64,000 nucleotides of DNA, taken from the NCBI GenBank assembly GCA_947598155.1, contig CANQFC010000001.1, positions 62,001 through 126,000 of the forward strand, given 5' to 3'. The stretch's first letter is position 1. Each line of letters opens with the position of its first letter. This document shows, one piece after another, positions 18,809-26,737 of the stretch. Source of the DNA: an uncultured Clostridia bacterium. Lineage in GTDB: Bacteria > Bacillota > Clostridia > Oscillospirales > Acutalibacteraceae. The notes under the pieces are model-generated. The model saw nothing but the letters and a program-made list of their open reading frames with translations. It was not told the DNA's origin and did not search any database. The position numbers were made by a program, and so were the translations under genes.

Positions 18809-19330
18809 ATGAAAAAACTTATTTCAGTTGTTCTCGCAGTATTAATGATTTCCGCAATTTGTGTTCCTGCTTTCGCAGCACCAGCTGAACAAACAATTAC
18901 AACACCGACATCAGGCACAGCAGTAGTTAAGGTTAAAGAAGACTCACTTGACGCCGCAGAATGGTATGTAGTTAAAATCCCGGCTGACAAAGAAATCGCC
19001 TGGGACACAACATCCGTTGATATGAGCTATTCGGTTGCCTGCCAGCTTGAAGAAGGCAAATCTATTGATGTTACTGTTACCGACAGTGATGGAAATGAAA
19101 TGAAAGATACTAATCTTAGCGGTAAAGATACAATCGAGTTCACACCCACAGGCTTTACTGATGGACACTTTGATGCAGTTACAGGCACAGGCACAAGCGT
19201 TGGTGATGCATCACCTGTATCTCATACTGTTACACTTTCAATCCTTCCCACAGCTTGGGACGGCATCGCAATTTCAGTTTATCAGACCACGCTTACGTAC
19301 ACAGTAGCTGTAAATAATCCTGCTATTTGA
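18809..19330 (+). CDS. Small secreted paralogue 4 of the surface operon
   Basis: 173 aa. Signal peptide 1-23 (AICVPAFA-AP). The mature part contains GTAVVKVKE, YVVKIPADKEIAWD, MSYSVACQLEEGKSIDVTV, a longer Thr/Gly loop (GTGTSVGDAS), and TAWDGIAISVYQTTLTYTV. One cysteine is present in VACQL. A 44-base gap separates it from paralogue 3, and AAGGAG lies before the ATG. Confidence 0.85.
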   Translation: MKKLISVVLAVLMISAICVPAFAAPAEQTITTPTSGTAVVKVKEDSLDAAEWYVVKIPADKEIAWDTTSVDMSYSVACQLEEGKSIDVTVTDSDGNEMKDTNLSGKDTIEFTPTGFTDGHFDAVTGTGTSVGDASPVSHTVTLSILPTAWDGIAISVYQTTLTYTVAVNNPAI

Positions 19331-19356
19331 TTTCTGATTGCACAGAGGTAAATAAA

Positions 19357-19857
19357 ATGAAAAAACTTATTTCTGTTATTCTTGCGTCCTCAATGATAGC
19401 GGCGCTTGGACTTACCGCATTTGCGGATAATCCCATAACGCAGGCCTCCGGCTCTAAAAATTCGGAAGTAGTTGTTAAGACTGTTATTGAAGACAGCGAT
19501 GAAACTTACAGTGTCACAATTCCTGCCAACCTTGATATTGACTGGGGCGACACTACGGTTCACGATATGAACCCGAAGGTTACTTCACAGTTAAAGCTCG
19601 GCGCGAAGATTACTGTTACGGTTACTGATGAGGACTCAGACAAAAAGCTTAAAAATGAAGGCTGGCCAGCAGGGCTTGCATACACGCCCACAGGTCTCGA
19701 TGAAGCATTTGAATTTGGCGCGTTAAACACCGATGCAATTCCGAAAAGCGCCGCAAACACAGTTTCGGTAAAGGTTCCGAGCTTTGTAGGCGTTCCCATT
19801 GCGGTTTATCAGACCAAATTAACCTACACAGTTGAGTACACTGCGCCCACACCGTAA
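19357..19857 (+). CDS. Small secreted paralogue 5 of the surface operon
   Basis: 166 aa from ATG 19357 (AGAGGT upstream). A TTG at 19327 in the same frame overlaps paralogue 4 and has no RBS. Signal peptide 1-23 (LGLTAFA-DN). The mature part shows SEVVVKTV, YSVTIPANLDIDWG, SQLKLGAKITVTV, LAYTPTG and VPIAVYQTKLTYTVEY. The second conserved Trp is replaced (PSFVG), unlike the other four. It is closest to paralogue 4 in signal peptide and the AVYQTxLTYTV ending. Confidence 0.85.
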   Translation: MKKLISVILASSMIAALGLTAFADNPITQASGSKNSEVVVKTVIEDSDETYSVTIPANLDIDWGDTTVHDMNPKVTSQLKLGAKITVTVTDEDSDKKLKNEGWPAGLAYTPTGLDEAFEFGALNTDAIPKSAANTVSVKVPSFVGVPIAVYQTKLTYTVEYTAPTP

Positions 19858-19906
19858 TGTACTTCCCCCTTAGCATAAAAAATACTTAGTAAAGAGGGGT
19901 GATTCG

Positions 19907-20917
19907 TTGAAAAGGTTTTTATGCTTTGCTTTAACAGCTTTTCTTTTGCTGGCAATGAGTGTTTCGGGATTCTGCGCTGAGCCTACGGCCGATGAAACAA
20001 GCGGCGGAACAATGGTAATTACCACAAGTGTTCCCTCCAAGCATAAAATCACCGTGCATTACAATGATGACGGCGGTGCTGTTATGTTTAACGGTAAGCT
20101 TTGTCAGGATGGCACTGAAATAATTGTTGACAGATTTGATGGAATCAACCTTGACGTCATCTGCAAAAAGAATCATCATGTTAAGCAAATCGTTATAAAC
20201 GGCGAGGATGTTACCGAGCAATTTGTAAACGGTACTATCCAGCTTACTGATGTTGTTACGGACGTTTATATAACTTTCGATTTTGAGGACTGCTCGTCAG
20301 ATCCGAATGATGACTGCTTTAAGTTAAACTCGGAAGGCACGGTTTACCTTGGAGATAAAAAGGTTTCGGGCGCCGATTTGGATTTTGATTTTGGAAGTTT
20401 TTCCGCAAAAACCGATAAAAACGGCAGATATTTTGTAGAAGATTTGTCGGAAGGGCGCCATACCGTTACTGTAACAAAGGACGGAAAAAAACTTGGCACC
20501 TGTGAGTTTGTCGTTTCAGTTTCCGAAGATGCCGATAAGGTTAGCGTTCAAACTCTTCCCGACGGTACCCAGCTTGTAGTTGTACCGAAAGGAACGGATA
20601 AGGTCTATTTGGATTTTGTTATTGACGATGAAAATGGCGACGGAATTCCCGACATAGACCCTAATTTGACCGACCCGACAGTTCCACCGGAAGGCGGATT
20701 CAACGGTTCGGACGGCGGTAAAGGCAATACAGGTATGCACATAAGTTTAGGCTCCTCAAAGCCGGAGAAAACACCGCCTAAAATTCCTATAACCGACACG
20801 CTTACATCTGCATACTTCTTAATTCCGGTTGGCATAATGCTTGTAAGCCTGTGCTTTATTCTACTTCTTGCCCTCAAACGCAAAAAGGATGAGGAAAAAG
20901 AGCAGATGAAAGGCTGA
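19907..20917 (+). CDS. Secreted protein with C-terminal membrane anchor, end of the surface operon
   Basis: 336 aa from a TTG preceded by AAGAGGGG. It has a signal peptide (residues 1-23) and a short N-arm TSGGTMVITTSVPSKH, similar to the arms of the five paralogues. A middle region (about 125-205) resembles a carboxypeptidase-regulatory/transthyretin-like fold (GTVYLGDKKVSGADL, FSAKTDKNGRYFVEDLSEGRH). Then come an Asp-rich calcium-type loop (DDENGDGIPDIDPN), a Pro/Gly stalk, a membrane helix at about 300-323, and the basic tail KRKKDEEKEQ. PKIPITD precedes the helix but is not an LPXTG site. Likely holds the structure at the membrane (inference). Confidence 0.8.
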   Translation: MKRFLCFALTAFLLLAMSVSGFCAEPTADETSGGTMVITTSVPSKHKITVHYNDDGGAVMFNGKLCQDGTEIIVDRFDGINLDVICKKNHHVKQIVINGEDVTEQFVNGTIQLTDVVTDVYITFDFEDCSSDPNDDCFKLNSEGTVYLGDKKVSGADLDFDFGSFSAKTDKNGRYFVEDLSEGRHTVTVTKDGKKLGTCEFVVSVSEDADKVSVQTLPDGTQLVVVPKGTDKVYLDFVIDDENGDGIPDIDPNLTDPTVPPEGGFNGSDGGKGNTGMHISLGSSKPEKTPPKIPITDTLTSAYFLIPVGIMLVSLCFILLLALKRKKDEEKEQMKG

Positions 20918-20943
20918 TTTATCAATACTTTAATAGTATTTTC

Positions 20944-20981
20944 GGGGCATCCTCCGTAAGGGGGACGCCCCAAAATTTTTA
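20944..20981 (+). terminator. Intrinsic terminator of the surface operon
   Basis: GGGGC...CCTCC pairs with GGGGGACGCCCC (20961-20972) with one bulge, followed by AAAATTTTTA. It closes the 10.3-kb plus-strand unit. Confidence 0.7.
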
Positions 20982-21061
20982 TCTCAAATTACGTCTTGTA
21001 AATTCAAGTTTAATGATGTAAATTTATTTGTAAGCAAAATTTAAAAAAGTTTGAATTTTAT

Positions 21062-21090
21062 TGAAACATTTTCAGGTTTTTATTACTCTA
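21062..21090 (+). promoter_or_regulatory. Possible ECF-type promoter of the sigma/anti-sigma pair
   Basis: TGAAAC (21062-21067) is a common ECF -35 element. It is followed after 18 bases by CTCTAATT. The -10 match is weak. Self-activation is usual for ECF operons, so this is worth testing, but the call is tentative. Confidence 0.3.
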
Positions 21091-21121
21091 ATTAAGTGAA
21101 AGCGCAAAAGAGGTGGAAAAT

Positions 21122-21613
21122 ATGACGGATGACATTTTAAAGCTTGTAGTCTATTCAAAGAGCGGTGACAGAGAGGCTTACGGCAAGCTGTATGAATATT
21201 ACTCAAACGATATGTATAGATTTGCTTTAAGCATTTGCAGAAATCAGTCGGACGCCGAAGACGCCGTTCAGGAGGCGGCGCTGTCGGTTTTTAAAAGCAT
21301 AAGATGCTTGTATGACCCGACAAAATTTAAATCGTATCTCTTTACGGCGCTTTCAAATGCCTGTAAAAAAACTTTCCGTGAAAAAACAGAGCAACCTCCT
21401 GAAACTATTGCCTACGAAACGGAAAATTATATTTCAGCGGACGTAAAAAAAGCTCTTGACCTGCTTGACTCGGTCTCTCGGGAGATAGTCCTTTTGTCGG
21501 CAGTCGGAGGATTTAAGTCGGGTGAGATAGGAAAAATTCTTGATATGTCGTCTGTTACGGTACGCACAAAGAAAAGAAGAGCGCTTTCAAAAATGCAAAA
21601 GGAGTTAGAGTGA
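21122..21613 (+). CDS. ECF-family RNA polymerase sigma factor
   Basis: 163 aa sigma-70 family protein. Region 2 (residues 10-75) has DREAYGKLYEYYSNDMYRFAL and NQSDAEDAVQEAALSVFKSI. Region 4 (about 110-160) has LLDSVSREIVLLSAVGGFKSGEIGKILDMSSVTVRTKKRRALSKM, the helix-turn-helix for -35 recognition. ATG 21122 sits behind AGAGGTGG; a GTG at 21113 overlaps that RBS. The next gene begins at the stop (TGATG overlap), the usual arrangement with an anti-sigma partner. It follows the surface operon directly, so control of that operon is possible. Confidence 0.92.
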   Translation: MTDDILKLVVYSKSGDREAYGKLYEYYSNDMYRFALSICRNQSDAEDAVQEAALSVFKSIRCLYDPTKFKSYLFTALSNACKKTFREKTEQPPETIAYETENYISADVKKALDLLDSVSREIVLLSAVGGFKSGEIGKILDMSSVTVRTKKRRALSKMQKELE

Positions 21614-23640
21614 TGAAAAAAGATATAGAAAAATATATAAACGACAATATTAAAGCTCAAACGCCGCCCTCTCTTTCAAAAGAAAATATCGACAGAATGA
21701 TTGACTCTTCTTCGGAAGAAATTGAGCCTGTAAAATTCGGGGAAAAGCGAACAGCGTATAGATTGGCCGCGGCTGCCGCGGTGCTTGCCGTTGTGCTCGG
21801 CGCGGTTTCGGTTTACACGGCGTTAAATAAGCCGAAAAGTATTCCGCTTGACAATAGCGGTATGCTGAGCGTTTCGCCAGATAAAAATTACGGTGAAATT
21901 TACTCAAGGCTGAAGAAAATGCGAGATAATTTCAACGCTGACGAATACGACATATACGGCGCCGACGGCAGTATAGAAGAATCGGCCTCTGAAATATTTA
22001 ACGGAGAAATAAACGATTACACACAGGGCGGAAACTCAGACGCGAACCGTTTCGGCACAACAAATACGCAGGAGGAAAATGTTGACGAAGGCGATATTAT
22101 CAAGACAGACGGGGAAAATATTTACCTTGCGGACAGGAATAATAACTGCGTATATATCGTAAACGCCGACGGCGGTAAAATAAGCAAGCTCTCTGAAATT
22201 AAGCTGAGCGGCGATGTGTTTGTTCAGGAAATATATCTTAAGGACGGCAGGCTGGCGGTTATATATTCCGAATACGACTATTCAAAACAGCCTGCGGGCG
22301 GCGACGCGCGTTATAACGGTCAGGATATAATCAGCTTTAACGGCTTTTGCGCCGCTTGGGTCTATTCGGAAACAAAAGTTAATTTCTATGATGTTACCGA
22401 CCCTAAAAACGCAGTTTTAATATCTGATTTTTCACAGTCGGGTGAATTTGTTTCAAGCAGATTGAGCGACGGCAGGTTATACATCGTTTCTGATTTTTGC
22501 GTTGATCTTTCATCAAAGGACTACCTGAAAAACGGAATCCCGGAAACAACTGAAAACGGCGGCAAAAAACGTATTCCGGCGGATAAAATCTTTCTTGTTA
22601 ACGATACTGACGCGCCGACCTACGCGGTAATATGCGCATTTGACTTTGCGGGAGCCAAAAAAACCGATTCCTCGGCAATCTTCGGAGACCCGACTAATGT
22701 TTATGCAACGGAAAACAGCTTTTACCTTGTTGAAACAAAATACGACAGCGAAAAATATGACGAGTATTTGAACATTCTTAAATTTGAATTTACCGAAACG
22801 GGACTTAAGTATATTGGCTCTGCCAAAGCTCAGGGAAGTCTCAACAGCAACCTTTCAATGAGCGAATACGGCGGATATTTCAGAATCGCGACGACCTGCG
22901 CGGTAACAAAGCAAAACGGTAAAACAGTTTCATATATCGGCGAGACAAATAAGCTGTATATTTTTGACTCCGAAATGAGGCAAACGGGAATTATCGACGG
23001 ATTTGCGAAAGACGAGCAAATTCGCTCGGCAAGGTATATTGGCAATTACGCTTATATTGTGACTTTCCGTCAGACAGACCCGTTATTTGTTATAAACTGT
23101 TCAGATCCCAAAAATCCTAAAATTGAGAGCGAGTTAAAACTTCCCGGATTTTCAAGATACCTGCACCCGGTAGGCGGCGGTCTGCTTGTAGGAGTAGGCA
23201 ATGACGGAGATGAAAACAACTCCGACAACAATATGAAGGTTTCGCTGTTTTCAGTGGTTGACCCCAAAAATCCGAAAGAGCTTTCATCAGTAAGAGTGGG
23301 AAATAAGGACGATTACGTTCAAAGTAATGTTTTCTATTCTTATAAAGCGTTTGTATCTCTTCCGAACGGCGAATTTGCGGTTCCGCTCAGCTTGAATTAC
23401 AGCAGAAACCAAATGTTTATACGTTACAGCGTATCTGACGGCGCTGTCTTAGAAACAGCCCGCTATGAATTGGGCGGCGCGGCAACCGAAATTATAGGGG
23501 GAACGTATATAGGAAATTATTTTTACATTTTTTCATCGGAATTTATCGACGGAGGAACAAGCGGCACAGTCGATTGGCGGCCAAGGATTACTTCATTTGA
23601 TATGACGAAAAATGTAAAGAATGAAGAGATTGAGCTTTGA
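21613..23640 (+). CDS. Membrane-anchored beta-propeller protein, likely anti-sigma
   Basis: 675 aa. Residues 1-55 are cytosolic and charged (KDIEKYINDNIKAQ, ENIDRMIDSSSEE), followed by a membrane helix at about 54-76 (LAAAAAVLAVVLGAVSVYTAL). The rest is extracellular and matches the secreted Beta_propel family, with its hallmark NVDEGDIIKTDGENIYLA at about residue 155 and repeated blades. The N-terminal segment is where an ECF-binding region would lie, though no ZAS zinc motif is seen. One-base overlap with the sigma gene implies equimolar production. It may sense an extracellular signal; that is inference. Confidence 0.85.
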   Translation: MKKDIEKYINDNIKAQTPPSLSKENIDRMIDSSSEEIEPVKFGEKRTAYRLAAAAAVLAVVLGAVSVYTALNKPKSIPLDNSGMLSVSPDKNYGEIYSRLKKMRDNFNADEYDIYGADGSIEESASEIFNGEINDYTQGGNSDANRFGTTNTQEENVDEGDIIKTDGENIYLADRNNNCVYIVNADGGKISKLSEIKLSGDVFVQEIYLKDGRLAVIYSEYDYSKQPAGGDARYNGQDIISFNGFCAAWVYSETKVNFYDVTDPKNAVLISDFSQSGEFVSSRLSDGRLYIVSDFCVDLSSKDYLKNGIPETTENGGKKRIPADKIFLVNDTDAPTYAVICAFDFAGAKKTDSSAIFGDPTNVYATENSFYLVETKYDSEKYDEYLNILKFEFTETGLKYIGSAKAQGSLNSNLSMSEYGGYFRIATTCAVTKQNGKTVSYIGETNKLYIFDSEMRQTGIIDGFAKDEQIRSARYIGNYAYIVTFRQTDPLFVINCSDPKNPKIESELKLPGFSRYLHPVGGGLLVGVGNDGDENNSDNNMKVSLFSVVDPKNPKELSSVRVGNKDDYVQSNVFYSYKAFVSLPNGEFAVPLSLNYSRNQMFIRYSVSDGAVLETARYELGGAATEIIGGTYIGNYFYIFSSEFIDGGTSGTVDWRPRITSFDMTKNVKNEEIEL

Positions 23641-23676
23641 CGGAAATTTCTCAAAAAATCCGTTATCTAAAAAATA

Positions 23677-23712
23677 AAGGGGCTGCCTTAGCGCTACAGC
23701 CCCTTAAATTTT
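23677..23712. terminator. Bidirectional terminator
   Basis: AAGGGGCTG (23677-23685) pairs with CAGCCCCTT (23697-23705), flanked by A-rich and T-rich sequence on the two sides. It serves both the propeller gene (plus) and the alcohol dehydrogenase (minus), which converge here. Confidence 0.8.
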
Positions 23713-23720
23713 ACAAATTT

Positions 23721-24929
23721 TTATTCGGAAATCATAAGCGATTTTACAAGCTCCGTCATCTCGGGCTCATCCCAAATTACGGGAACAGGGTAAAGCGGAT
23801 TGCCCTCTTTGAGCGCGCGCTCAACAATAATCGGAATATCCTCTTCTTTAATCTGTGTAAAGCCCTTTGGAATATTCATTCTTTCGTTCATTGCGTATAT
23901 TTCGGCAATAAACATCTTCGCTTTTTCTTCCTGAGTCTGACCGGTTATTCCTACAATATCTGCCAAAGACGCAAGCTGCGGGTAAATGGCGCTGCCGAAC
24001 TTTTCAAGCACAACCGGAAGGATTACTGCGTTCGCAAGACCGTGAGGTATTCCATACTGACCGCCAAGGTTGTGAGCGACAGCGTGAACATAGCCTACAT
24101 AAGCCCTTGTAAAGGCCATACCGGCGTAGAAAGACGCCATAAGCATATTATTTCTCGCCTCAATGTTTTTGCCGTCGTTATAAGCGGTTTCAAGGTTTGA
24201 GAATATAAGCGCGGTAGCCTTTTCAGCATAGTTTCTTGTAGAAGCAACATTGCTCTTGCCTATGTAAGCCTCAACCGCGTGCGTAAGCGCGTCCATACCC
24301 GTTGTAGACGTAATATGGGGCGGCAGGCCGACAGTAAGCTCCGGGTCAAGAACAGCGTATTTCGGCCTCAAAACCGGGTCGTTGCAAGCGTTCTTTTCGT
24401 GAGTTTTAGGATTTGAAACAACCGCCGCAAGCGTTGTTTCCGAGCCTGTGCCTGCCGTTGTGGGAACGGCAAAGAACGGCGGGAGCTTTTTCATAATCTT
24501 CATAACTCCGCGCATTTTAACTACCGGCTGATTAGGCTTAACAACTCTTGCTCCCGCGAGCTTTGCACAGTCCATGGGAGAACCGCCGCCGAACGCTATG
24601 ATGCCCTCGCATCCGTTATCAAGATACATCTGTTTCGCTTCCTCAATATTGTCTATCGAGGGATTCGGCTGAACGCCGTCATAAACGGCATAGCCTATAC
24701 CGGCGTTTTTAAGTTCCTCAAAAAGCCCGTTCGGAAGGCCAAGCCCCGTAAGCCCTTTATCAGTAACTACAAGCACCTTTGTAAGCCCCTTTTCTTTAAT
24801 AAGAGCGGGGAGCTTTTTTACCGCGCCGGGGCCCGTAAGCAACTGAGGCTCTGACCAGTCAAGGAAGCATTGAAATATAAAAAAGACTTTTTGGTAAACT
24901 CTGCAAAACGCTTTTTCCAATGCCAACAT
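23721..24929 (-). CDS. Iron-containing alcohol dehydrogenase
   Basis: 402 aa, group III (Fe-dependent) NAD(P)-linked dehydrogenase. It shows GGGSPMDCAK (coenzyme pyrophosphate site), TTAGTGSETT, and the metal ligands in GMDALTHAVEAYIG and VHAVAHNLGGQYGIPHG. The substrate cannot be told from sequence; butanol/propanediol/lactaldehyde-type enzymes share this fold. It has a 20-residue N-terminal extension before the typical PQLLTGPGAVKKLP. It lies 31 bases downstream of ribF but has its own AAAGGA. Confidence 0.92.
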   Translation of the reverse strand: MLALEKAFCRVYQKVFFIFQCFLDWSEPQLLTGPGAVKKLPALIKEKGLTKVLVVTDKGLTGLGLPNGLFEELKNAGIGYAVYDGVQPNPSIDNIEEAKQMYLDNGCEGIIAFGGGSPMDCAKLAGARVVKPNQPVVKMRGVMKIMKKLPPFFAVPTTAGTGSETTLAAVVSNPKTHEKNACNDPVLRPKYAVLDPELTVGLPPHITSTTGMDALTHAVEAYIGKSNVASTRNYAEKATALIFSNLETAYNDGKNIEARNNMLMASFYAGMAFTRAYVGYVHAVAHNLGGQYGIPHGLANAVILPVVLEKFGSAIYPQLASLADIVGITGQTQEEKAKMFIAEIYAMNERMNIPKGFTQIKEEDIPIIVERALKEGNPLYPVPVIWDEPEMTELVKSLMISE

Positions 24930-24960
24930 TCAAATCAATCCTTTCATTGTAAATAATATT

Positions 24961-25848
24961 TTATATTGAGACGCCGAAAATTTCAGCGGCTTTTTTACTG
25001 TCCTGTTTTACCTGCGCCGAAAGAGCGTCAACGCTCGCAAACTTTTTCTCACAGCGCAGGAATTTTATAAATTCCACTGAAAGCTCTTTTCCGTATAAAT
25101 TCCCGTCAAAATTCAAAATAAATGTCTCGCTGACGGCCTCACCGCTGTCAGAAACGGTCGGCCGCACGCCGATATTTGTAACCGAGGGGTAAATTTTGCC
25201 GTCTATCGAAACTGCTGTGGCGTAAACGCCGAATTTCGGGAGGACAAATTCATCGGGTATTTTTTGATTGGCCGTCGGAAAGCCCCAAACGGCGCCGTTT
25301 CCTTTGCCGTGATTTACGGTGAAATTATAGAAAAACCGCCTTCCGAGCATTTCGTTTGCCTTTTCAATTTCGCCATTCCCGATATACGCTCGGATTCTGG
25401 ACGAGCTTATCGGACGTCCTTCGTAGCATTCACTCGTTGCCGTGTGGAATATTATACCATATTTTTGGCATAACTCAAACAAAATTTCAACACTTCCCGA
25501 AGAATTTTTTCCGAAGTGAAAATTTTCACCGCAAATTAAAGCCTTTGCTCCGAGTTCTTTTGTAAGCAAAACAAATTCTTCCGGTGAAAAATCTTTAATT
25601 TTTTCAAATTGCACATTTACGGGAAAAATGCCGTTTTCCCTAAAAATTCTGTCTTTGTCGGACGGCGATAAAAGCAAAAAATGCTTTTTGCCGGATAAAA
25701 CCTCTTGCGGATGCCGGTCAAACACCAAAGCTGAGGGCAAAAGCGATTTATTTTCAAGTTTTTTTGCCTCGTTAAGCACACTGAAATGCCCTTTGTGAAG
25801 TCCGTCAAAAGTTCCCAAAGCCAACGCTAAATTATTCACCTGAGACAA
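24961..25848 (-). CDS. ribF: Bifunctional riboflavin kinase/FAD synthetase
   Basis: 295 aa. The N-terminal nucleotidyltransferase half has ALGTFDGLHKGHFSVL (HxGH) and SSSRIRAYIGNGEIEKA. The C-terminal kinase half begins at about 180 with FTVNHGKGNGAVWGFPTAN, then GVYA and NIGVRPTV. It makes FMN and FAD for the flavoproteins. A TTG (25848) is used here; a GTG at 25839 is an equally possible start, and both overlap the truB end. It is the last gene of the infB-rbfA-nrnA-truB-ribF run. Confidence 0.95.
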   Translation of the reverse strand: MSQVNNLALALGTFDGLHKGHFSVLNEAKKLENKSLLPSALVFDRHPQEVLSGKKHFLLLSPSDKDRIFRENGIFPVNVQFEKIKDFSPEEFVLLTKELGAKALICGENFHFGKNSSGSVEILFELCQKYGIIFHTATSECYEGRPISSSRIRAYIGNGEIEKANEMLGRRFFYNFTVNHGKGNGAVWGFPTANQKIPDEFVLPKFGVYATAVSIDGKIYPSVTNIGVRPTVSDSGEAVSETFILNFDGNLYGKELSVEFIKFLRCEKKFASVDALSAQVKQDSKKAAEIFGVSI

Positions 25849-26737
25849 ACACCCTCTTTGGTTTTAAAATCCCGCTTTCCGTGTCGGCCTCGCAAAGACC
25901 TAAAAATACATTTTCAGGCGAAAAGACGCGGTAAAGCTTATTTTCAAATTCTTTATGTATTCTGTTAAGGCTTAAAGCTCCGCCGTTGCAAAAACGCGCG
26001 CTCTGCGCTGAAGATACCGTAACGGATTCATAGCAGGAAAGGGCGTCTTCAACGGGCAAAATAAACCGTTCAATACTGCCGTCTTTAATGTAACGCTCAA
26101 TTTCATCTAATGTGAGCGAGCGTTCCAGCCCAAACCCGTTTGCCGCAGTTCGGCAAAGCGATGTAAGGCACGCGCCGGAGCCTAATTTTTCGCCTATATC
26201 AGACGCGAGCGAGCGGATGTAAGTGCCTGCCGAGCAGGTTATGTCCATATAAAACGATATTCCGTCAAAGCCGTATATATTTAACTGTTTAATATTGATT
26301 TTTCTGGGTTTACGCTCGACCTCAATTCCTTTTCTCGCAAGGTCGTAAAGGCGCACGCCGTCTTTCTGTACGGCGGAATACATAGGCGGAACCTGCATGG
26401 TTTCGCCGAGAAAACCTCGGCAGACCTTTTCTATGTCGTTTTGGGTCGCGTTTACGTTTCTTTTTTCCAAAACAGCGCCCGTAATATCCAGCGTATCTGT
26501 TTGCGTTCCGAGGAGTACCCGCGCCGTGTAGCTTTTGTCGCTTTCCGGCAGAAAATCAATAAATCGTGTACAAGAACCGAGCATTATCACAAGAACGCCT
26601 GTCGCTAACGGGTCAAGAGTGCCCGTGTGACCTGCTTTTTTTACGCCTAAAAGGCGCGAAACCTTTTTTACGGCGAGGAACGATGTGATATTTTCCGGTT
26701 TATTAAGGCAAATGATGCCTGAATTTATGCTTTTCAC
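25832..26737 (-). CDS. truB: tRNA pseudouridine-55 synthase
   Basis: 301 aa. It converts U55 of the T-loop to pseudouridine. Catalytic Asp is in AGHTGTLDPLATGVLVI; ITCSAGTYIRSLASDIG is the second conserved motif. The GTG start overlaps the nrnA stop (GTGTGA), so expression is coupled to nrnA. A C-terminal region of about 60 residues follows the catalytic domain. Confidence 0.95.
   Translation of the reverse strand: MKSINSGIICLNKPENITSFLAVKKVSRLLGVKKAGHTGTLDPLATGVLVIMLGSCTRFIDFLPESDKSYTARVLLGTQTDTLDITGAVLEKRNVNATQNDIEKVCRGFLGETMQVPPMYSAVQKDGVRLYDLARKGIEVERKPRKINIKQLNIYGFDGISFYMDITCSAGTYIRSLASDIGEKLGSGACLTSLCRTAANGFGLERSLTLDEIERYIKDGSIERFILPVEDALSCYESVTVSSAQSARFCNGGALSLNRIHKEFENKLYRVFSPENVFLGLCEADTESGILKPKRVFVSGE

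Noticed and set aside
17243-19857. Small paralogues as WxL-domain proteins
   Set aside because: WxL domains carry W-x-L and a distal T-W-x-L; here the ending is L-T-F/Y-T-V with no W-x-L. Some resemblance of the closing strand remains, so a distant link is not excluded.
20800-20917. PKIPITD followed by a membrane helix and basic tail as an LPXTG signal
   Set aside because: The motif lacks the Gly after Thr and the spacing to the helix is wrong, so it is scored as a simple membrane anchor.
23637-24200. Long plus-strand open frame antisense to the alcohol dehydrogenase
   Set aside because: It is the complement of a gene with clear catalytic motifs and shows no family features of its own.
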